Shown here one piece after another: positions 1 to 5,571 of a DNA stretch of 7,403 nt (the first letter of the stretch is position 1; the number at the start of each line of letters is the position of its first letter). A program made the translations under genes and the position numbers. The notes under the pieces were generated by a model, which did no database searches, was not told the DNA's origin, and worked only from the letters and a program-made list of their open reading frames with translations. This DNA comes from JAAYAY01 sp964429355. GTDB lineage: Bacteria > Planctomycetota > Planctomycetia > Pirellulales > Thermoguttaceae. The stretch lies in NCBI GenBank assembly GCA_964429355.1, contig CAYSCH010000440.1:1-7403 (forward strand), given 5' to 3'.

Positions 1-2
1 AA

Positions 3-2333
3 CCCGTACAAGAGCGGCCGCCGATCGTCTTGGCCGACTTCGAAAACAAAGATTACGGTGATTGGAACACAGAAGGAGATGCCCTCGGTAGCGGACCGGC
101 CGCCGGCACTCTGGCCGGCCAGCAAGAGGTCAACGGATTTCTCGGGAAAGGGCTTGTCAACACGTTCCTCGGCGGCGATCGTCCTCATGGCAAGCTCACG
201 TCTCCCCTATTCACCCTCGAACGCTCCTTCGTGGCATTTCTGATCGGCGGCGGTTCTGCTGCCGAGACCTCGATCCGTCTGATCGTCGACGGCAAGGTGG
301 TACGCACGGCCGTCGGTGAAAACCGCGAGCACCTCCAGTGGCAGCACTGGAACGTCAAAGACCTGGCGGGAAAAGAGGCCCGGATTGATATCTTCGACGA
401 GGCTTCAGGCGGCTGGGGGCACATCAACATCGACCAGATTGAACTCAGGGATCGTCCCCGCACCGCCATGAGCGGTCCCCTGGAAAGCATGCCCGATTAC
501 GGCACTCTGGGGCTGGCCCTGCTGGGCGATCAGACCGCGCCTTTGACCAGCGTTGCTCTGCCCGCCGGGCCCTTGCCGGATGGCCTCTTCGATGGCGACA
601 AGCTGGCCGAAGCAGGCAACGGCGAAGCACCCTTCGGCAGCGCCCTGCGCGGTGCCGTGGGCCAGGCCTTTTCGCTCAAGCCCGGTGAGCAGCGCTGCGT
701 GACCTTTGCCGTCACCTGGCATTTCCCCAATCTCCCGGAGAACGGCCATTTCTATGCAACCCGATTCGGCGATGCTGCCCAGGTCGCTCAATACCTGGGC
801 CAGAACCTGGACCGACTGGCCGGTGAAACGAAGCGCTGGCACGCTACCTACTACGACTCCACCCTGCCCCACTGGCTCCTCGATCGCATCCATTCGACCG
901 TGTCGACCTTGGCCACTTCGACCTGCCAGTGGTGGGCCAACGGGCGATTCTGGGCCTACGAAGGGGTCCGCTGCTGCCATGGAACGTGCGGCCACGTGTG
1001 GAACTACGAGCATGCCATGGCCCGGCTCTTTCCCACGCTCGAACGTTCCGTCCGCGAGATGCAGGATTTCAACGCCGAAGCCGGATTCGAGGCCGAGACC
1101 GGGCGGATCCGTTTCCGGGGCAACTGGCCCGACTTCTGGTGCGGCGACGCCCAGACCGGCTATATCCTCAAGGCCTACCGCGAGCACCAGGTTTCGGCCG
1201 ACGAGCGGTTCCTCAAACGCAACTGGCCCGCCGTGCGCAAGGCGGTCGAGTATCTCTTCACACAGGACCAGAACGACGACGGACTCATCGAGGGAGAGCA
1301 GCACAACACCTACGACATCAACTTCTACGGCCCCAATCCGATGATCGGTTCGCTCTACCTGGGCGCCTTGCGGGCGGGAGAAGAAATGGCTCGCGAATTG
1401 GGCGAGACCGACTTTGCCGACAGGTGCCGAGCCATCTTCGAGTCGGGCAAGAAGCTCAGCGTCGAGCGGCTGTTCAACGGCGAGTACCTGGTCCAGATCG
1501 TCGACCTCGTGGAACATCCCAAGCACCAGCACGGCGACGGCTGCCTTTCCGATCAGTTGTTCGGCCAGGGCTGGGCCCACCAGGTCGGGCTTGGATATGT
1601 CTATCCCGAAACGGTCGTCCGGTCCACCCTTGGATCGATCTGGAAATACAACTGGGCGCCCGACATCAAGGCCCAGAACGAAGTCCATCCGCCCCAGCGC
1701 TGGTTCGCCTACAACGGCGAGGCGGGCCTGTTTACCTGCACCTGGCCCAAGAGCAAACATCTCGGTCCCGAGTCCGTTCTCTACCGCGACGAGGTCTGGA
1801 CGGGCATCGAGTACCAGGTGGCCGGCCACATGGCCTGGGAAGGCATGGTCACCGAGGCCCTGGCGATCTGCCGCGGCGTTCACGAGCGCTACCACCCGGC
1901 CAAGCACAATCCTTTCAACGAAATCGAATGCGGCGACCACTACGCTCGCGGCATGGCCAGTTGGAGCGTTCTGACCGGACTCAGCGGGTTTCAATACCAT
2001 GGTCCCCACGGCCGCCTGGGCTTCGCTCCGCGCATAGGCGCCGACGATTTCCGGGCCCCCTTCTCGGCCGCCGAGGGCTGGGGCACCTTGGCGCAAACCC
2101 GCAGTGCATCAGGCCAGACCAACCGCATCGAAGTCAAGTGGGGCAAAGTGCCGCTGAAAAGCCTTGCCTTCGAGTTGCCAGAAGGGACCACGCTCAAGCA
2201 GGCGACGGCGAAGATGGGCGCCGGCACCGTTGCCGCAGAGGCCGTCCAGGAGGGTCCACGTGTGAGCCTTACCCTGCAGAAAGAAACGGTGATTGCCGAA
2301 GGAGAGTCTCTCGAGGTCCTGCTTCAGGTGTAA
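3..2333 (+). CDS. GH116-family glycoside hydrolase (beta-glucosidase/glucosylceramidase-like), 5' end outside the window
   Basis: The frame is open to the left edge. The first possible in-window start is a TTG at 30, but ERPPIV precedes it in frame and the GH116 N-terminal region is mostly missing, so the gene begins upstream. Numbering from that TTG, residues 2-142 resemble the DUF4980 module of GH32 levanases (ADFE..YGDW, GFLGKGLVNTF, AFLIGGG, GGWGHINIDQI). Residues about 150-265 look like the end of the GH116 N-terminal region (PDYGTLGLALLG, VTWHFPN). Residues about 267-657 form the (alpha/alpha)6 catalytic domain, with NGRFWAYEG, CGHVWNYEHAMARLFP, DQNDDGLIEG and YRDEVW. By analogy with human GBA2 and bacterial GH116, Glu311 (YEGV) is the likely nucleophile and Asp587 (RDEVW) the acid/base. 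Residues 660-767 form a beta-rich tail. The family hydrolyses beta-glucosides, beta-xylosides or glucosylceramides; the substrate is unknown here. The next gene begins 58 bases downstream, so co-transcription is possible. The family call is firm. Confidence 0.88.
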   Translation, partial: PVQERPPIVLADFENKDYGDWNTEGDALGSGPAAGTLAGQQEVNGFLGKGLVNTFLGGDRPHGKLTSPLFTLERSFVAFLIGGGSAAETSIRLIVDGKVVRTAVGENREHLQWQHWNVKDLAGKEARIDIFDEASGGWGHINIDQIELRDRPRTAMSGPLESMPDYGTLGLALLGDQTAPLTSVALPAGPLPDGLFDGDKLAEAGNGEAPFGSALRGAVGQAFSLKPGEQRCVTFAVTWHFPNLPENGHFYATRFGDAAQVAQYLGQNLDRLAGETKRWHATYYDSTLPHWLLDRIHSTVSTLATSTCQWWANGRFWAYEGVRCCHGTCGHVWNYEHAMARLFPTLERSVREMQDFNAEAGFEAETGRIRFRGNWPDFWCGDAQTGYILKAYREHQVSADERFLKRNWPAVRKAVEYLFTQDQNDDGLIEGEQHNTYDINFYGPNPMIGSLYLGALRAGEEMARELGETDFADRCRAIFESGKKLSVERLFNGEYLVQIVDLVEHPKHQHGDGCLSDQLFGQGWAHQVGLGYVYPETVVRSTLGSIWKYNWAPDIKAQNEVHPPQRWFAYNGEAGLFTCTWPKSKHLGPESVLYRDEVWTGIEYQVAGHMAWEGMVTEALAICRGVHERYHPAKHNPFNEIECGDHYARGMASWSVLTGLSGFQYHGPHGRLGFAPRIGADDFRAPFSAAEGWGTLAQTRSASGQTNRIEVKWGKVPLKSLAFELPEGTTLKQATAKMGAGTVAAEAVQEGPRVSLTLQKETVIAEGESLEVLLQV
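48..455 (+). other. DUF4980-like (levanase N-terminal type) module within the GH116 protein
   Basis: This part of the glycosidase encodes the pattern YGDW...G.GPA.GTL.GQ..V.GFLGKGLVNTF..GD...G.LTSP.F.LERSFVAFLIGGG....T.IRLIVDGKVVRTA, ending in GGWGHINIDQIELRD. I recognise it from the N-terminal, carbohydrate-binding-like domain of secreted GH32 fructan hydrolases. In those enzymes it sits in front of the catalytic domain. Here it lies between an off-window upstream part and the last strands of the GH116 N-terminal region, so it looks inserted in that region. A sugar-binding role is inferred. Module assignment is from remembered motif similarity only. Confidence 0.6.
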
Positions 2334-2373
2334 TTGGACAATCGCGACTTCAAAACGTTTCGTCTCCTGGAGT

Positions 2374-2380
2374 AAGGAGG
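2374..2380 (+). promoter_or_regulatory. Shine-Dalgarno AAGGAGG for the ATG at 2392
   Basis: A perfect AAGGAGG lies 11 bases before the ATG at 2392. The spacing is slightly long, but the match to the anti-SD core is the best in the window. It argues against the upstream in-frame ATG at 2293, which lies inside the GH116 gene. Confidence 0.55.
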
Positions 2381-2391
2381 TTCGTCGGCAC

Positions 2392-3492
2392 ATGTTAACT
2401 TGGATGGAACGGGCAGCAAGGAGTGCCGCATTGGATAAATTTAGAGGACTGGGACTGATACTGGTCGCCGTCTGTACTCTATCTGCAAATGTTGCGACTC
2501 ATGGGGGCGCACTCTCTCCCAGTGAGCACAGCTTTCACTATGATCGCGAAATGACAAAGGTCTATGAGGGTGAAGTGCCTTTGGCGAAAGAGGCATTGGA
2601 CGATCTGAAGTTCGCGAAGTTCGAGTCGGCGTGGGAAAAGGCCTGCTCCGCTGCCCGCGAATACGAAGGCGCCTGGGACCGGGCATTGTCAGAGGATGTG
2701 AAGCTGAAGCGGGCGATTGAGCTTCTCCATCGCGTCGAGGATCTGGAAAGGAAAGCCTGTTCTCTGAAGTCTCGTGTCGAGGACCACTACAAAGAACTGG
2801 GCCCGAGGGCTCATGAAGACTTCGAGGAGTGGAGCTTCAAATGGCTCCAAAATTCCACGCACGAATGGCTGCATCTTGAAGCGGACAAGGAATTTGCAGA
2901 GATTTACCTTTGGGTGTGCAGGGCAATCGGAGCGGAGACTCAGGCTTCCCCAAGTGAATGGTTTCCTTATGCAGATCTCGTCAAGGAACTGCTGCCTTCC
3001 GGCGATGAAGAATTAGGTGACGATCGGGCCGTCGGAATTCTCGCGATCGCGCTAGATCGAGCGCGCGAGCGAGAGCGTCAACTCCGCGGTGATATCGAGC
3101 GCGACAAAGATATTCCCGACTTCGTACGCGACTATCTGATGGCCCTGTCTGGCGCGAATACACTTCATCCTTACTGCGATGCGTACGTACGGTATAACTG
3201 GCCGGAGTATGTAGCTGCAGCCCGGTCGAACTGGAGGAGTGCTAGCAACGAATGCGTTCAAATCTGGCCGGATCTGGGTAAGGGTTTGCGGCACAGGCAG
3301 TCGCTGCTGCTACAGCAGGAAAGCTCTCTTCGCCGGGGTCGCCCTTCGCCGACTCCGAGGAATGGATCAGGAACAATCGCCTGCCCTCGGAGTCTCGTAT
3401 CGAGGTCGGTTTCGAGCACCGGTTGGCGGATGAGGAGTCGTTGGAGGCGATGTTGCGGGCGGTGGAGAAATTGGACATCAGGCGTCAACTGA
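2392..3492 (+). CDS. Secreted helical protein of unknown function, probably frameshifted near its 3' end
   Basis: I do not recognise a family. From the ATG at 2392 the product has 366 residues. Residues 20-35 are hydrophobic (LGLILVAVCTLSANVA) behind Lys16 and Arg18, which suggests Sec export with cleavage near Ala35. Cys28 has valine before it, so this is not a good lipobox. The rest to about residue 297 is charged and largely helical, with Glu/Lys/Arg-rich stretches (ALDDLKFAKFESAWEKA, HRVEDLERKACSLKSRVEDHY, LDRARERERQLRGDIERDKDI) that could form coiled coils or a helical bundle. After about codon 297 (base 3282) the frame turns into an Arg/Ser-rich string with poor codon use, ending at 3492, while frame 3 becomes coding-like. 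The true C-terminus is therefore probably encoded elsewhere (next entry). By eye the base composition is lower in GC than that of the flanking genes. The start could instead be the TTG at 2431. Confidence 0.6.
   Translation: MLTWMERAARSAALDKFRGLGLILVAVCTLSANVATHGGALSPSEHSFHYDREMTKVYEGEVPLAKEALDDLKFAKFESAWEKACSAAREYEGAWDRALSEDVKLKRAIELLHRVEDLERKACSLKSRVEDHYKELGPRAHEDFEEWSFKWLQNSTHEWLHLEADKEFAEIYLWVCRAIGAETQASPSEWFPYADLVKELLPSGDEELGDDRAVGILAIALDRARERERQLRGDIERDKDIPDFVRDYLMALSGANTLHPYCDAYVRYNWPEYVAAARSNWRSASNECVQIWPDLGKGLRHRQSLLLQQESSLRRGRPSPTPRNGSGTIACPRSLVSRSVSSTGWRMRSRWRRCCGRWRNWTSGVN
2418..2423 (+). promoter_or_regulatory. Alternative Shine-Dalgarno AAGGAG for a TTG start at 2431
   Basis: AAGGAG lies 7 bases before an in-frame TTG at 2431. 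That start would give MDKFRGLGLILVAVCTLSA, a textbook short signal peptide. Starting at 2392 puts 13 extra residues in front of it. Spacing and peptide shape favour the TTG; codon type favours the ATG. Confidence 0.4.
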
Positions 3493-3656
3493 CAACGGCC
3501 AGTGTTGCGCGAGACCCAAATCGAAGTCTGTGTCATGAAGAAATGGTAAACGTGGATAGGGATCGAAACGTGGAAAGAGGTCGAGGGCTTTACTCTGGTT
3601 CTGATAGAGAAGGCCAGGGACGTGTCGCGAGGGCGAAGCGTCGACTCCAGGCCTGA
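3282..3656 (+). pseudogene. Out-of-frame 3' continuation of the preceding gene
   Basis: Frame 3 is open from 3282 to the TGA at 3654-3656. It reads GFAAQAVAAATAGKL, then SEEWIRNNRLPSESRIEVG, then HRLADEESLEAMLRAVEKL, with GC-rich third positions as in a real gene, to about 3490. This joins smoothly to WPDLGK of the preceding frame by one step back at the GGG run 3282-3284. Either one G has been lost there (mutation or assembly error) or ribosomes slip -1 at G GGT TTG. After about 3490 the frame-3 peptide turns unconvincing. Frame 1 at 3550-3625 instead reads TWIGIETWKEVEGFTLVLIE, behind an in-frame TAA at 3547. A second lesion, and hence a decaying gene, is therefore possible. No function is assigned. 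Confidence 0.5.
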
Positions 3657-3751
3657 CCCGCGACGGGGGAAGAACGGCGCTGCAAGTCAGAACCCAACGT
3701 CAGGCTCGCAGTGCCCAGGCTGCAGGACACGCCGGGAATCTGACTCAAAGA

Positions 3752-3820
3752 GCCGCTAACAAAACCACCGATGATGTGCACCGATGCCCGTGGAAAACTC
3801 ACTCGTTTTGTTAGGGTCTC
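3752..3820 (+). repeat. Palindromic repeat element, copy 1 (69 bases, with a 13-base insertion)
   Basis: This is the reverse complement of 5416-5471. After removing the 13 bases 3774-3786, 55 of 56 positions agree; the one difference is CCCGTGG here versus CTCGTGG. It contains the perfect 10-base inverted pair CTAACAAAAC (3756-3765) and GTTTTGTTAG (3805-3814). The insertion makes a direct duplication of CACCGATG separated by ATGTG. It lies upstream of the oxidoreductase gene, pointing toward it. Confidence 0.9.
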
Positions 3821-3823
3821 AAA

Positions 3824-3845
3824 GAATCTCGTGCCCGAAATCCGA
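3824..3845 (+). repeat. GAATCTCG...CCGAAATCCGA stretch, copy 1
   Basis: GAATCTCG, a 3-base spacer, then CCGAAATCCGA. It is nearly the same as 5481-5503, where the spacer is 4 bases. It starts 3 bases after copy 1 of the palindromic repeat. Related CGAAATCCGAA words recur in the 5416-5571 intergenic region. Confidence 0.65.
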
Positions 3846-3942
3846 CGCAAGCCGACCGTTGCGTGCGAGTCGGCACGCGCCACGATTCAGGCCCCAGCTT
3901 GATCCCCGGAGCCGGCCCAATCGCACGCCGACCGGACAAAAG

Positions 3943-3966
3943 GCCGCTTTTCCGCCCCAAAGCGGC
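3943..3966. other. Perfect 8-bp hairpin
   Basis: GCCGCTTT (3943-3950) pairs exactly with AAAGCGGC (3959-3966) around an 8-base loop, TCCGCCCC. No U-tract follows, so it is not a typical intrinsic terminator. Its role is unknown; it may be part of a repeat or a transcription-attenuating structure. Confidence 0.6.
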
Positions 3967-4025
3967 GGAACTCCTTGATTTCGACCGCGCGGTTTGACAT
4001 GATCGTGGTTAACGATCCCCCCTTT

Positions 4026-4052
4026 CCCGCTTTCCGCTTTGGCGGAAGCGGG
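4026..4052. other. GC-rich 11-bp hairpin with one bulge upstream of the oxidoreductase gene
   Basis: CCCGCTT (4026-4032) and CCGC (4034-4037) pair with GCGG (4042-4045) and AAGCGGG (4046-4052), with T4033 bulged and a TTTG loop. It ends 40 bases before the chosen start at 4093. In mRNA this would be a stable 5' leader stem. It lacks a following U-tract and resembles REP-type hairpins. A longer in-frame TTG start at 4039 falls inside it and is therefore unlikely. Confidence 0.55.
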
Positions 4053-4092
4053 GCTCCGAATTCTCACAACCATGTGCAAAGAAGAATCCGAT

Positions 4093-5415
4093 ATGTCGCA
4101 AGCATTCTCACGACGCCGCTTTTTGAAGTCGGTCGCGCTGGCAGGCGCCGTCGCCGTTCCCCGTGTCCTCCCGGGACGGGTGCTCGGAAAAGACGGCTCT
4201 GTCGCGCCGAGTGAACGAATCACGCTCGGCGGGATCGGTGTCGGAAATCGAGGCTCCTACGTTCTGTCGCGATTTTTGCCGAACGCCGATGTGCAAATGG
4301 TGGCCGACGCCGACCTGCAACGCTCCCGCCGGGAACGGGTGAAGGAGATGGTCGACAAGCACTATGGAAACACCGATTGCGTTCTCTATCGGGAAATGGA
4401 CGATATCCTCCAGCGGGACGATATCGACGCCGTTCTCATCACCACCGGCGACCGCTGGCATACGCTCGCTTCGATTCTGGCCGCCAAGGCGGGCAAGGAT
4501 ATCTACTGCGAGAAGCCCTGCAGTATGACGATCGAAGAGAGCCGCATGCTCGCCGACGGAATCGCCCGATATGGCCGCGTCTATCAAGCCGGAACGCAGC
4601 GCCGCAGCATCGAGAACTTCCAACTGGCGGCGCACCTGGCCCACTGCGGCAAACTGGGCGAACTCAAAGAAGTCCATGCCAACATCCTCGCGCCCCTGAC
4701 GCACAACCCTTGGCTGCCTGCGGAACCCGAACCTTCGATCGACGAATGCGACTGGAATCGGTGGCTCGGTCCCTGCCCGTGGCGCCCTTATAACTCCGCC
4801 TATGTGAGCGGAGGCTGGCGCGGCTTCACCGACTTCCACGGCGGTGGCGTCCTCGAATGGGGCTCGCACACCATCGATCTCTGCCAGTTCGCCGCCGGAA
4901 TGGACGATTCGGCGCCGGTCGAATTCTGGGCCGACGACTACAACTTCGGGATCTATCACTCCGACTGGCGAACGACCATGGCCGCCCCGAAGACGAACGT
5001 CATCTACGGCCGCTATTCCAACGGCGTGAAACTCGTCATGCGCGACGGCGGCTGGCAGGGGCTGGGGACTTGCAGCGTCAAGTACGTCGGCACCGAGGGT
5101 TGGATCGAAACGGGAGACAGCGGTGCGATTCAAGTCGCGCCCGACTCTCTCCGCCGCGAGTTGACCGTCGTCACCATGGCGGGAACCGACCCTTCAACGC
5201 ACGTGCGGAACTTTCTCGACTGCGTCAAGTCGCGGCAACTGACCCGGGCAAACGCCTTGGCGGCCGCTCAGGCGCACGTCACCGCCCACGCCGCCTATAT
5301 CATGGCGACGCTCGGACGCCCGCTCAAGTTCGACCCGAAAACCGATACCTTCCTCAACGACGCGGAAGCCAACAAGATGCGCTGCCGCGCGTGGCGACAA
5401 CCGTGGCACGTTTAA
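4093..5415 (+). CDS. Gfo/Idh/MocA family oxidoreductase with Tat signal
   Basis: A 440-residue exported NAD(P)-dependent oxidoreductase-like protein. The start at 4093 is chosen because a purine-rich AAAGAAG lies 8 bases upstream and it gives MSQAFSRRRFLKSVALAGA, a near-ideal twin-arginine signal (SRRRFLK at residues 6-12) ending near residue 32. The in-frame ATG at 4072 lacks a ribosome site. The Rossmann fold opens at residues 43-54 with GGIGVGNRG. The family EKP motif is at 140-142 (CEKP), and the second domain carries NRWLGPCPWRPYNS and LEWGSHTIDL with His259 and Asp262, typical of the large bacterial subfamily with the C2-type C-terminal domain. The tail (DTFLNDAEANKM...PWHV) also matches that subfamily, so the gene looks complete. 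Members oxidise or reduce sugars and glycosides, some by C3 oxidation; the substrate is unknown. The gene is bracketed by inverted 56-base repeats and sits between a glycosidase and a HEAT-repeat gene. Confidence 0.92.
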   Translation: MSQAFSRRRFLKSVALAGAVAVPRVLPGRVLGKDGSVAPSERITLGGIGVGNRGSYVLSRFLPNADVQMVADADLQRSRRERVKEMVDKHYGNTDCVLYREMDDILQRDDIDAVLITTGDRWHTLASILAAKAGKDIYCEKPCSMTIEESRMLADGIARYGRVYQAGTQRRSIENFQLAAHLAHCGKLGELKEVHANILAPLTHNPWLPAEPEPSIDECDWNRWLGPCPWRPYNSAYVSGGWRGFTDFHGGGVLEWGSHTIDLCQFAAGMDDSAPVEFWADDYNFGIYHSDWRTTMAAPKTNVIYGRYSNGVKLVMRDGGWQGLGTCSVKYVGTEGWIETGDSGAIQVAPDSLRRELTVVTMAGTDPSTHVRNFLDCVKSRQLTRANALAAAQAHVTAHAAYIMATLGRPLKFDPKTDTFLNDAEANKMRCRAWRQPWHV

Positions 5416-5471
5416 GAGACCCTAACAAAACGAGTGAGTTTTCCACGAGCATCGGTGGTTTTGTTAGCGGC
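5416..5471 (-). repeat. Palindromic repeat element, copy 2 (56 bases, inverted relative to copy 1)
   Basis: It begins at the base after the TAA of the oxidoreductase gene. CTAACAAAAC (5422-5431) and GTTTTGTTAG (5458-5467) form a perfect 10-base inverted pair around a 26-base loop. A competing inner fold pairs AAAAC (5427-5431) with GTTTT (5438-5442) around GAGTGA. In the transcript it is a 3'-UTR stem and could slow polymerase or protect the 3' end, but it lacks the GC stem plus U-tract of a classical terminator. Confidence 0.9.
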
Positions 5472-5480
5472 ACTAAGGCC

Positions 5481-5522
5481 GAATCTCGAAGTCCGAAATC
5501 CGAACCAAGCACGAAATCCGAA
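5481..5522 (+). repeat. CGAAATCCGAA direct repeats in the intergenic region
   Basis: GAATCTCG at 5481 leads into CGAAATCCGAA at 5494-5504, and the same 11 bases recur at 5512-5522 (18-base period). The first part matches 3824-3845. Words of this type are common between genes in planctomycete genomes in my recollection, and read backwards they give SDFxxR-like peptides in spurious ORFs. Function unknown. Confidence 0.6.
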
Positions 5523-5571
5523 TACCGTTGATCGCGACGCTCAGCCGCGCATTGCCAAAAGGAAACCAGAT

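Larger units (their letters stand above)
3657..4092. other. 436-base gene-free region
   Basis: No credible coding region on either strand. The short ORFs here have no ribosome site and run through hairpins. The region holds copy 1 of the palindromic repeat (3752-3820), a GAATCTCG...CCGAAATCCGA stretch (3824-3845) and two GC-rich hairpins (3943-3966 and 4026-4052). It must also hold the leader of the oxidoreductase gene. I saw no convincing sigma-70 promoter: TTGACA at 3994-3999 has no -10 box at proper spacing. Confidence 0.6.

Noticed and set aside
405..2096. 563-codon antisense open frame opposite the glycosidase
   Set aside because: It mirrors the GH116 gene, whose GC-rich third positions suppress stops on the other strand. 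Its product has no domain logic and there is no ribosome site.
929..2398. 489-codon + strand frame overlapping the glycosidase
   Set aside because: Arg/Pro/Gly-rich shadow frame with no recognisable motif; the GH116 frame has clear catalytic motifs.
2464..2475. Lipobox around Cys28 of the unknown secreted protein
   Set aside because: The residue before the Cys is Val rather than Gly/Ala/Ser, and an AxA-like cleavage site follows; ordinary Sec cleavage is more likely.
3994..4015. TTGACA as a possible -35 box before the oxidoreductase gene
   Set aside because: The only AT-rich candidate -10 (TTAACG or TAACGA) lies 9-10 bases downstream. At 16-18 bases there is only a C-rich tract.
3819..4223. 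134-codon antisense frame across the gene-free region
   Set aside because: It overlaps the Tat signal region of the oxidoreductase and both hairpins, with no ribosome site and no recognisable domain.
4108..5133. 341-codon antisense frame opposite the oxidoreductase
   Set aside because: Shadow of the well-supported Gfo/Idh/MocA gene.
3752..5471. Classical insertion sequence with terminal inverted repeats
   Set aside because: The enclosed gene is an oxidoreductase rather than a transposase, and no target-site duplication is apparent at the outer edges.
5481..5522. CRISPR-like array
   Set aside because: Only two 11-base units with a 7-base gap and no cas genes; a short intergenic repeat explains it.
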